DNA of 17,494 nt from Candidatus Aminicenantota bacterium. Lineage in GTDB: Bacteria > Acidobacteriota > Aminicenantia > Aminicenantales > Aminicenantaceae. Shown in pieces: positions 7,038-14,664 of this stretch (position 1 is the first letter of the stretch; each line of letters starts with the position of its first letter). The notes under the pieces are model-generated. The model was given only the letters and a program-made list of their open reading frames with translations, had not been told where the DNA came from and made no database searches. A program made the position numbers and the translations under genes. The stretch covers positions 1 through 17,494 of the forward strand of contig JAFGNQ010000144.1 in NCBI GenBank assembly GCA_016926925.1. The letters run 5' to 3'.

Positions 7038-9692
7038 ATGAAAAGGAACTATTTGCCCCTCAAATTTCTCTCATATTTGGTCTTTCTTATCCCCTCTCTT
7101 TTCCCTAATCCCGATAATCAACCGAAGGAGGTGGTGGCTTTCAAGCTCGAGCAATCCATTGAAATCGACGGTCTGCTACGAGAAACCGCTTGGCAGGGAG
7201 AGGGATACGGCAATTTCACCCAGTCAGATCCCAAAGACGGCGCTCTACCCTCGGAAAATTCCCGGGTGTGGGTTGCCTACAATGACGACGCCCTCTACAT
7301 CGCCGCCCGATTGGAGGACACCCAGCCCCAAAAAATCACTAAGCGTCTCGGGCGGCGTGATGATTTCGTCGATTCGGATTGGTTCATTCTGTCTATAGAT
7401 CCCTACTTCGACAGACGCTCAGGCTATAAATTTGCCGTCAATCCCGCTGGATCGATCTGTGATTGGGCGTTGCATAACGATGTTTGGGAAGATCCGACCT
7501 GGGACGGCGTGTGGGATTGGGCAGCACGAATTCATGAGCAGGGATGGAATGTGGAAATCAAAATACCTTATCATCAATTGAGGTTTCCCAAAAAAGAAAA
7601 CTATACCTGGGGAATAAATTTCCAGAGAATCATCAAGAGAAAAAACGAAAAAGATGGATTCGTCTGGATCCCGAAAGAAGAAAACGGTTTTGTGTCCCGC
7701 TTTGCCCTCCTCGAGGGGATCAGGGGCATTCATCCCGGACGACACATCGAAATTTCCCCCTACACGGTCGTGAAAATCCATTCCTCACCGGCAGAGCCGG
7801 ACAATCCATTTCGTACGGGGACAAGCCTGGATGGAAATCTGGGATTCGATCTTAAGGCCGGCTTAAAGACCAATTTCACTCTGGATGCAACCATCAACCC
7901 TGACTTCGGTCAGGTCGAGGTGGACCCGGCCGTGGTCAATCTGACAGCTTTCGAGACCTATTACCAGGAAAAAAGGCCTTTCTTCATCGAGGGAGCGAAC
8001 ATTTTCCGTTTCGGGGAAGGAGGTGTCAACAGCCTTTCCGCCGTCAACTGGCAGAATCCGATCTTTTTTTACAGCCGGAGGATAGGACGTCCTCCACAAG
8101 GAAACACATTGCGAACCGGGTTCACCGATTTTCCCGACCGAACCACGATCGTTGGCGCATTCAAACTGGCAGGGAAACTGGCGCAGGAATGGAATGTGGG
8201 ATTTATAAGTGCGCTGACATCCCGGGAGTACGCGACTATCCTTAACCTGGAAGACCGTATCCAGGAAGAGGTGGAGCCTCTCTCTTACTACGGCGCATTC
8301 AGGGCGCAGAAGGAGTTCCTTCAGGGACGTCACGGTCTGGGATTCATCACCACCGCAGTACTCAGAGATCCGCGGACAGACAGCCTCAGCAACATTCTCC
8401 CTGAACAATCCTTCAGCCTGGCTGTCGACGGCTGGACATCCATCGATGCGGACCGCAAATGGGTTGTTTCCGGCTGGTTGGGAGGAACCTATGTGACTGG
8501 GAGCCGGTCGGCCATTTTGCGGCTTCAACAATCATCTCTCCATTACTTCCAGCGTCCCGACGCAACTCACCTAGAACTGGACCCGCAGGCAACATCTTTG
8601 AGCGGATGGGCGGGAAGGATCTCGCTCAATAAACAGAGGGGAAACATCATCTTCAATTCCGCATTCGGCATGATATCTCCGGGTTTCGACGTCAATGACA
8701 TGGGTTTCCAGCTTCTATGGTCGGATGTGATCAATGCCCACATCGTGTTCGGATACCAGTGGTTTCACCCGGGAAAAGTCTTCCGGAACGCATCGATCGC
8801 TTTAGCTCCTTACATCACATCGGATTTCGGGCCGAATTTGTCGGATTCCGGGCTCATAGCCATGATCAACGGCCAGTTCCTGAATTACTGGGGGTTTCAA
8901 ACCATCACCGGTCTTTCCGTCAAGAATTGGGATAGGAACCTGACTCGGGGAGGGCCGCTCGCAGAGAAGCCCGCCCTGGTAACATTCCGCACCACCCTCT
9001 ACAGCGATAACAGGCAGCCCGTCGTATTCCTGATGAGCAGCGAGTACACCACTATGACCAACAGGAGCCACCTCTGGAATCAGAACCTGTCATTGGAATG
9101 GAAACCGAGCAGCAATTTCAGTCTGAGCATAGGCCCTCAATACGGCTATAACCGAATTGTGACTCAATGGGTTACCCGGATAGACGACCCGGTAATGACA
9201 GAAACTTACGGCGCACGTTATGTCTTCGCCGAGCTCAATCAAAGGACTATTGCAGCCGAGATACGGCTCGACTGGATTTTCACTCCATGGCTCAGCCTTC
9301 AACTGTATATGCAGCCATTCCTGTCCTCTGGAAAATACGCAGCTTTCAAAGAGCTTGCCCGGCCCAGGAGTTATGATTTCTCCGTCTATGGAGGTGGAGA
9401 TTCGACTATAGAATTCGGGGGCGGGGTGTATACTGTTGACCCGGATGCCGAAGGACCGGCCACTGAATTTTCCTTTTACGATCCCGCCTTCAACGTAAAA
9501 TCTTTACGTGGAACGGTCGTTCTCAGATGGGAATATCTGCCTGGTTCAACACTTTTCTTTGTTTGGACACAAAATCGGGCGAATTATCTTCATCCCGGTG
9601 ATTTCGACTTCGGACGAGACTTGGGAGATTTACTCACCGCTCCCGGAGATAATATTTTTCTGATTAAAATATCCTACCGCTGGAGTCTCTGA
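7038..9692 (+). CDS. Outer-membrane protein with CBM9-like N-domain and DUF5916 beta-barrel-like domain
   Basis: 884 residues from ATG 7038, chosen because it begins a signal peptide (MKRNYLPLKF, then a hydrophobic stretch to about residue 24); GTG 6969 would add 23 residues that do not look like a leader. Residues about 30-205 resemble the carbohydrate-binding CBM9-like domain (IEIDGLLRETAW at 41-52). About 250-330 carries the DUF5916 hallmark 'LDATINPDFGQVEVDP', 'EKRPFFIEGANIF'. The rest is rich in alternating aromatic strands and ends ISYRWSL, typical of an outer-membrane barrel. Function in this family is not established; glycan or peptide binding or uptake at the surface is likely. No clear ribosome site precedes 7038; a 24-codon frame (6967-7041) overlaps the start as ATGA, so translation might be coupled. 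Confidence 0.82.
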   Translation: MKRNYLPLKFLSYLVFLIPSLFPNPDNQPKEVVAFKLEQSIEIDGLLRETAWQGEGYGNFTQSDPKDGALPSENSRVWVAYNDDALYIAARLEDTQPQKITKRLGRRDDFVDSDWFILSIDPYFDRRSGYKFAVNPAGSICDWALHNDVWEDPTWDGVWDWAARIHEQGWNVEIKIPYHQLRFPKKENYTWGINFQRIIKRKNEKDGFVWIPKEENGFVSRFALLEGIRGIHPGRHIEISPYTVVKIHSSPAEPDNPFRTGTSLDGNLGFDLKAGLKTNFTLDATINPDFGQVEVDPAVVNLTAFETYYQEKRPFFIEGANIFRFGEGGVNSLSAVNWQNPIFFYSRRIGRPPQGNTLRTGFTDFPDRTTIVGAFKLAGKLAQEWNVGFISALTSREYATILNLEDRIQEEVEPLSYYGAFRAQKEFLQGRHGLGFITTAVLRDPRTDSLSNILPEQSFSLAVDGWTSIDADRKWVVSGWLGGTYVTGSRSAILRLQQSSLHYFQRPDATHLELDPQATSLSGWAGRISLNKQRGNIIFNSAFGMISPGFDVNDMGFQLLWSDVINAHIVFGYQWFHPGKVFRNASIALAPYITSDFGPNLSDSGLIAMINGQFLNYWGFQTITGLSVKNWDRNLTRGGPLAEKPALVTFRTTLYSDNRQPVVFLMSSEYTTMTNRSHLWNQNLSLEWKPSSNFSLSIGPQYGYNRIVTQWVTRIDDPVMTETYGARYVFAELNQRTIAAEIRLDWIFTPWLSLQLYMQPFLSSGKYAAFKELARPRSYDFSVYGGGDSTIEFGGGVYTVDPDAEGPATEFSFYDPAFNVKSLRGTVVLRWEYLPGSTLFFVWTQNRANYLHPGDFDFGRDLGDLLTAPGDNIFLIKISYRWSL

Positions 9693-9712
9693 TTTTCACA
9701 GTGCACCGATAG

Positions 9713-9745
9713 GCCTTTCTCTCTCAAAGGCACAAGAAACTTTTT
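9713..9745 (+). terminator. Weak terminator candidate between convergent genes
   Basis: GCCTTT (9713-9718) pairs with AAAGGC (9726-9731) around a seven-base loop, and TTTTT occurs at 9741-9745. The T-run is nine bases from the stem, so this is a poor intrinsic terminator. It lies in the 82-base gap between the DUF5916 and M14 genes. Confidence 0.25.
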
Positions 9746-9774
9746 GTTCGGATTTCAGGCCATTTCCATCAGAT

Positions 9775-12558
9775 TTATTGTGTCACCTTTTCTTTCGGGA
9801 TCTCATGGTTAAAACCGACATCGTTGTAGTTGAGAATGGCATTGAAGACGAACCAGTAGTTTCCATGGTTCAAATCCCGCCAAAAGGGATTGAAGGTGAA
9901 GAGAAGGATATGGCCGTCACCTTTGGGAACATCCACAATGGCTGCCTTGTCTTTGATCTCCTTGTCGCCGCCTACAATACCGCTCAAGCATAAAGGATCT
10001 TCCTTAGCATACTTGAGAACCACATATTTCTCCATCTCCTCAGCAACATTGAGGAGCGGACCGGATTGGCTGCGGTAGACGACAGGATTCTTGTCATATC
10101 CGTATACAACTGGATGTTCGTCATTGGCAACTTCCGCCCTCAGAAGCGATCCGGGATTGTAGAAAGCAGAGCTTGTCCGGGAAACATCGATTCCCCGAAG
10201 AAGGCCATAATCTACTGCGATCCTAACAGGGTTTTGGAGGAGAATAAGGAGCCCGCCATCCTCGACGAATTCCTTCAGATTGGCAACACCCTCAAGCCCC
10301 ATGCCTCCTGACATATCGGAACAAGAATCCGGAACACCCAAATGTTTGAATTCCTCACTTTTAACAAATTCTAAAGCCCCTCTTCGAGCAGGATCGATTC
10401 CGTTTACGATATCCGCCCCCTTGCGTCCATGGCAATTGCTGAAAAGGATGACATCGTATTTGTCTTTAAGTCTTCCTTCCTTCAGATGATCTTTATGAAT
10501 CATTTCGAAAGGAATGCCTAGTTGATCGAACGCAAAACGAGTCCAGCCGTCATCCTGAGTACTGTACCAGGTGTGATAAATCGCCAGACGAGGAATGTCC
10601 ATCTCATGCCTTTTTACTCCCGGAACACTATCACAGCTTAGGATCTCCAATCCCAACTCCACGGCCAGGCTTCGAATGACTTGATGGATATCGGAGGAGG
10701 CATCTCCGACAGGAATGATCATGGACCCTGCACAGAAGCTCTTCCCCGCTGCATCAAAAGCGCTTTCCGCCGCCATGACAGTAAAATCCTTCAGTCGCAG
10801 ACGGGCGACAAACATGTTGTTGATCGTCCTGTTTTCGATCAGATACGCTCCCTTCGCCTCGCCTCCGGCGACATTTCCTTTCGCCTTGACAGGTAATGTC
10901 ACGGGCATCAGATCAGCATCAAAAATCGCCTTATCTTTGATTTCGACAGTTTCCACATCCATGTGGAGGCCTAAAGTCCAGCCGGTGTCGTCATAAGAGC
11001 GGGGTGCTTCTTCGGGATACTTTTGTATGCCTAGAAGATTCAGGACAAGGTTCCGGTAGGGTTGGTCCATCCGGATGACATAGCTGCCTTTGGGATATTT
11101 CCCTTCTTCCACACTCAATAGCGCATTCGTTCGATGCACTTCTATTTTCTGCTTTAAGAGCACATTGATAAGGGAGGCCGTTTCGACGGGATCCTTTTGA
11201 TCTGCGGGGACAATAAAGGCGTATGGCGGCTTTTCTTTCCCGAGTTCGCAAGACTTCTTCCCTCTCTCCCAAAAATTTTTCAGAAAATACTCCTTGTTCG
11301 TAGCCACAAAATAAAAAGCCGACAGGTCAGCACTTTGCTGGTAATTGATGTTGTTTCTCATCGACCAGAGCACTTTTTTGTAGGTGGGAATCGGTCGATA
11401 CCATTCTTTTTTCGTTGAACCGAACCGGTCTTTTTTAAGATCCCGTTCCATCGTGTTTCCGATCCCGTTTCCGTAAGTCTCGTAAAAACGGCCCAAGGCG
11501 TTGTGGTTATTGGCAATCGAGAAGAAATAATTCGGAGCCCATCCGTCCCAGAAACCGTGAGTCCAGACGCCTGGCATACCGAATGAAGTCAGCCGGGTCA
11601 CTTCCCACCAGGCAATCAGGTTCCATTCGGAAGTCAGACTGGGATCATAGGTCGTATTGTAGGGACCCGTTCCCGACATGACGTAAAGAAACGGGATGGA
11701 TTCATGGTTATCCTGAACGACCACAGGGTGCCACTCGAAAAAGGCATTCGCTTCATTGATTGTTTCGGGCTGAGAGATGCAAATCATGTCTCTGTTGTTG
11801 TCGTGAAAGGTATACTTTCCCCAGAAAGGAACCGAGCTGACTTTCCTGTAATCCGAAACATCTTTATTGTACTTATAGAACCAGTCGGTATGCTTGTCGT
11901 GGCCGTCAGGCTCGATGGACGGTGAGATGAGAACAATCATCTTTTCACGGATGGCTTTGATCGTCGGGTTTTCATCTACAGCCAGCCTGTAAGCAAGCTC
12001 CATCGCACATTCTGCGGCTCCGCTTTCGGGCGAGTGGAGATTGCCCGTAAGCCAATAAATAGGTTTGGCTTGAGCGATAAGGGCATCTGCTTCTTCCTCA
12101 TTTCGAACCTGACGGGGATCGGCCAATTGACTCATGAGGTCTTTATATTTTTGGAGGTCGTTCATAGTCTCGGCCTCGGCAACGGCCACGATGACCATCT
12201 CCCTCCCTTCGGAGCTCTTGCCGATGGGAAAAACGCGGACCCGGGGCGAGGCCGCAGCTAAGGCGTTCATGTATTTCATTATATCGTCGTAGTAGGTCAA
12301 CTTCCCGGGAGAACCGGCGATATAGCCCAGGACATCTTTAGGCGTCGGAATCCCCTCTGTCTTCGGAAGATAGTCGGTAAGCGGGCTCAGAAACTCCGGC
12401 TTCGTGGTGGCCTCGCGAATCAAGCGCGTGTACTCTTCGTCTACATCTTGGGCAGCGTCATCGTACCGTCCGCTCAAAGGCCATGCCGCCAAAAGACAGA
12501 AGAAAAGAAACAGGCCCATTCCCTTTCGATATTTAGGAAGTTTTTTTATTGAATCCAT
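9775..12558 (-). CDS. Exported M14-family zinc carboxypeptidase-like metallopeptidase
   Basis: 927 residues. ATG 12558 is chosen for AGGAG seven bases upstream and the signal peptide that follows (basic start, hydrophobic residues 14-29). The M14 domain spans about residues 75-400: zinc ligands HSPE (H175, E178), the substrate-binding NNRD (254-257) and DNHE with H285 as the likely third ligand. 'FYETYGN' further on may hold the general-base glutamate. The large C-terminal half (about 450-927) contains a region like the amidotransferase-like C-domain of these long M14 proteins, including 'VEDGGLLILLQ' and 'GHILLFTFNPFWR'. It should cut peptides from the C-terminus in the periplasm. The N-terminal 50 codons upstream of 12558 are open but have no supporting site. 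It is divergent from the LolA-like gene. Confidence 0.85.
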   Translation of the reverse strand: MDSIKKLPKYRKGMGLFLFFCLLAAWPLSGRYDDAAQDVDEEYTRLIREATTKPEFLSPLTDYLPKTEGIPTPKDVLGYIAGSPGKLTYYDDIMKYMNALAAASPRVRVFPIGKSSEGREMVIVAVAEAETMNDLQKYKDLMSQLADPRQVRNEEEADALIAQAKPIYWLTGNLHSPESGAAECAMELAYRLAVDENPTIKAIREKMIVLISPSIEPDGHDKHTDWFYKYNKDVSDYRKVSSVPFWGKYTFHDNNRDMICISQPETINEANAFFEWHPVVVQDNHESIPFLYVMSGTGPYNTTYDPSLTSEWNLIAWWEVTRLTSFGMPGVWTHGFWDGWAPNYFFSIANNHNALGRFYETYGNGIGNTMERDLKKDRFGSTKKEWYRPIPTYKKVLWSMRNNINYQQSADLSAFYFVATNKEYFLKNFWERGKKSCELGKEKPPYAFIVPADQKDPVETASLINVLLKQKIEVHRTNALLSVEEGKYPKGSYVIRMDQPYRNLVLNLLGIQKYPEEAPRSYDDTGWTLGLHMDVETVEIKDKAIFDADLMPVTLPVKAKGNVAGGEAKGAYLIENRTINNMFVARLRLKDFTVMAAESAFDAAGKSFCAGSMIIPVGDASSDIHQVIRSLAVELGLEILSCDSVPGVKRHEMDIPRLAIYHTWYSTQDDGWTRFAFDQLGIPFEMIHKDHLKEGRLKDKYDVILFSNCHGRKGADIVNGIDPARRGALEFVKSEEFKHLGVPDSCSDMSGGMGLEGVANLKEFVEDGGLLILLQNPVRIAVDYGLLRGIDVSRTSSAFYNPGSLLRAEVANDEHPVVYGYDKNPVVYRSQSGPLLNVAEEMEKYVVLKYAKEDPLCLSGIVGGDKEIKDKAAIVDVPKGDGHILLFTFNPFWRDLNHGNYWFVFNAILNYNDVGFNHEIPKEKVTQ

Positions 12559-12631
12559 GAATCGTCTCCTCTCAAGAAATCGAAAATCGTTCTGAGTCAG
12601 GAATCCAGAACATTCTTTTTTTGTCCGACAT

Positions 12632-12659
12632 TTCATAAAATTATCGCCGAGATTGTCAT
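12632..12659 (-). promoter_or_regulatory. Weak promoter candidate for the M14 gene
   Basis: On the minus strand ATGACA (12659-12654) and TATGAA (12637-12632) are separated by 16 bases, matching five of six and four of six consensus positions. The leader to ATG 12558 would be about 65 bases. The surrounding intergenic DNA is AT-rich. Confidence 0.25.
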
Positions 12660-12788
12660 TTTTAGATACAAAAAAAATCAAATTTAATGTAAGGATATTT
12701 TTTATCACTAAATTGAAACTTATTCAACAGGACTATCCGTCTAAATTTTTGCTAGAATAGGATGCAATAAAGGAGTTTGCATAATAAA

Positions 12789-13586
12789 ATGAATATCAGA
12801 AATAGAAGCCGTCTTTCACTTCTTTTAATAGCCGGTGTGACATTAGCAGCCCTTACAGGCATAAAAGCATCATCCGGAGATGAGATTTCAGTACTTTTGG
12901 AAAAAGTCGTTCAAAGGCGGGCTTCTTATCCGGAGATGACACACTGGCAGGCATCGGTCCAGTCAACAGCTTATGAAATGGACAAAAACTGGAAACCCAA
13001 GAAAAAGACGGTTGTTCACAAAATCGTCAGGGTGAAAGAGCGGGACAGACAGGAGAGCATTCAAAGTGCGATTGAAATAAAGAACGGAAAAAATAAAGAC
13101 GTCACTCAGGAATACATCAACAGGGCTTATAAAGAGAGAGAAAAAAACGCGAGAAGAAAACGAGAAGAAAAAAACAATGAGAGCAAAGCGAATCGTAGAC
13201 GCCATATGGATATGACACTAGATGAATTTTTCCCTTTCGGCAAAGAAAAAAGGGTGAATTATGATTTTGCGATTTTAGATGAGTCATCCATCGAAGGAAT
13301 ACCCGTTCAAATTATCGAAACGCACGCAAAACAGAGAACTGAAGATTTTTTAGAAGGCAAATACTATATCGACCGAAAGACTTTCGATATCTTGCGTGTA
13401 GAGCTCCAATTTGCAAAAAACCCGGGTCCGCTGAAACGACTGGAGATGGGAGCGGATTTCCAGATCCATCCGCAGGGCTACCACACACTTAAATCCACTT
13501 CCTTCCGGATCCATGTCGGCCTGGTCGTTAAAAATATCCGTATGGAAGCCGTGGAAGAATACTCAAATTATCAGATCCTGGATTAA
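12789..13586 (+). CDS. Exported protein, possible LolA-like outer-membrane lipoprotein-sorting fold
   Basis: 265 residues from ATG 12789. AGGAG (12771-12775) lies 13 bases upstream, rather far; an in-frame TTG at 12777 is too close to it. A Sec signal occupies residues 1-28 (basic start, LLLIAGVTLAALTG core). The mature part has alternating strands, with 'KYYIDRKTFDILRVELQFAK' near 191-210 and 'YHTLKSTSFRIH' near 231-242. That pattern (carried, remembered substrate-facing strands and a 'yxID..t..i.r' element) resembles LolA/LppX-like proteins that carry lipid in the periplasm, but no diagnostic residue is seen. Residues about 98-142 form a highly charged lysine and arginine-rich insertion, unusual for LolA. 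A -10-like TAGAAT lies at 12753-12758 without a good -35 box. Confidence 0.6.
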   Translation: MNIRNRSRLSLLLIAGVTLAALTGIKASSGDEISVLLEKVVQRRASYPEMTHWQASVQSTAYEMDKNWKPKKKTVVHKIVRVKERDRQESIQSAIEIKNGKNKDVTQEYINRAYKEREKNARRKREEKNNESKANRRRHMDMTLDEFFPFGKEKRVNYDFAILDESSIEGIPVQIIETHAKQRTEDFLEGKYYIDRKTFDILRVELQFAKNPGPLKRLEMGADFQIHPQGYHTLKSTSFRIHVGLVVKNIRMEAVEEYSNYQILD

Positions 13587-13635
13587 CCTTTCCGCTGATA
13601 CGAAGTGAAGTCTTTTGAATAAAACTTTTTATTAA

Positions 13636-13867
13636 GAAAAGCATCGGCAGTTTTTATGAATGACCCTCCGCTGAGGAGGGTTAGTCACGAGTCGAGGTTG
13701 CCGTAGCGACAAGGATGGAGCCCACAAAGCTGTAGTGAACTACCGCGAGTGGGCTGCGACGAAGCCGATGCGGTAAGATCGGTTCGCCCGTAGGGTAAAA
13801 TCTGCCGATGGTATAATACGAAATTCTTTAGGGGAAAAGCATCGGCAGTTTTTATGAATGACCCTCC
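13636..13867 (+). repeat. Dispersed structured repeat, complete unit with upstream tail (locus 3)
   Basis: A perfect 34-base direct repeat (13636-13669 and 13834-13867, period 198) brackets a complete unit. Hairpins in order are: 13658-13669 with 13675-13686; GTTGC 13697-13701 with GCGAC 13706-13710; AGCCCAC 13719-13725 with GTGGGCT 13749-13755, enclosing GTAG 13732-13735 and CTAC 13740-13743; CCGAT 13765-13769 with ATCGG 13778-13782; and CTGCCGATG 13802-13810 with CATCGGCAG 13840-13848, then TTTTT. Stem sequences differ from locus 1 while pairing is kept. It fills the gap between two convergent genes and ends five bases from the stop codon of the minus-strand gene. Confidence 0.88.
13802..13853 (+). 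terminator. Terminator-like hairpin of repeat locus 3
   Basis: A nine-pair stem (CTGCCGATG 13802-13810 with CATCGGCAG 13840-13848) encloses a 29-base loop and is followed by TTTTT (13849-13853). It lies 216 bases after the LolA-like stop and could end that transcript. The stem sequence differs from the locus 1 hairpin, but pairing and T-run are conserved. Confidence 0.45.
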
Positions 13868-13872
13868 CTTAG

Positions 13873-14487
13873 TTATTGGACTGTAAACTCGAATGTCTTC
13901 GTCAAGAAAGTATTCTTGTAATGGTCTTTCAGGGTGAGGGTGTAGGTATAATTGCCGGCCGGAATGTCACTGACACGGTTGGTGAGATAAAAAGGCACGA
14001 CTGCTGTCGGAAAAGTTCTTTTGTAGTTCACCCAATTGATTCTCTGGAAAATTATTTCGTCCTTGTCGTTCATGATAGACGCATCCAGCGAAACCCAGAG
14101 TTTGTAGTCATCACCCTCCTTGACGAGCCGGTATCCATCCGGCTCGATGTACAACAAAAGCGGGTCCCCCACTTTTAATTCATAAGAATCCCTGGCGTCA
14201 TAATCCCTGTAATCCCGGACTTCACTGCAAAGAAGCAATATGGGGATCTGGAATTCCAGGTTGTCTTTGACCATCATGATCGCCTCTGCCAGGAGGTCGA
14301 TGGTTTCTTTAAGCTCTCCTTTTTTAAGCAGGTCCATAGCCGTTTTCACCGTCTTCTCGATCTCTTGGATGCTGGCGTTCTCTTTGGCCTGGAGATTGTT
14401 AGAATCGGACATTCCGAAGGCGGCCCCGGCTGAAAAAAACGATAAAACAAAAATGATGACACATACAATAGAAACCCCTCTCCGCAT
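13873..14487 (-). CDS. Exported protein of unknown function, helical repeat plus beta domain
   Basis: 204 residues; the ATG has GGAGGAG about four bases upstream. Residues 1-25 are a Sec signal peptide with a likely cut after AFG. Residues about 35-85 are amphipathic helices ('TAMDLLKKGELKETIDLLAEA') that resemble one or two TPR-like repeats. Residues about 95-204 look like a beta-sandwich, with 'VGDPLLLYIEPDGYRL' (106-121) and a 'PAGNYTYTLTLKD' strand near the end, typical of extracytoplasmic immunoglobulin-like modules. No enzymatic motif is visible and the family is not recognised. It is convergent with the LolA-like gene, with the repeat between them. Confidence 0.7.
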   Translation of the reverse strand: MRRGVSIVCVIIFVLSFFSAGAAFGMSDSNNLQAKENASIQEIEKTVKTAMDLLKKGELKETIDLLAEAIMMVKDNLEFQIPILLLCSEVRDYRDYDARDSYELKVGDPLLLYIEPDGYRLVKEGDDYKLWVSLDASIMNDKDEIIFQRINWVNYKRTFPTAVVPFYLTNRVSDIPAGNYTYTLTLKDHYKNTFLTKTFEFTVQ

Positions 14488-14664
14488 ACTCTCCTCCTTC
14501 CATAATTTTATAAGTAGATATTTCCATCCACTATGTTAGATTTTACTAAAACCCCATTTAAAAAACTACATACAGCACCACCGGTCTCCTCCGCCTTTTC
14601 GTATTTAGAAACAGCCGGCCAGTGTTCAATGAAAAATTACACACAACGCATTCTCATCGATATC

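Noticed and set aside
13812..13817. TATAAT inside locus 3, as a possible -10 box
   Set aside because: It lies in the loop of the terminal hairpin, has no suitable -35 box, and is absent from the equivalent loop at locus 1.
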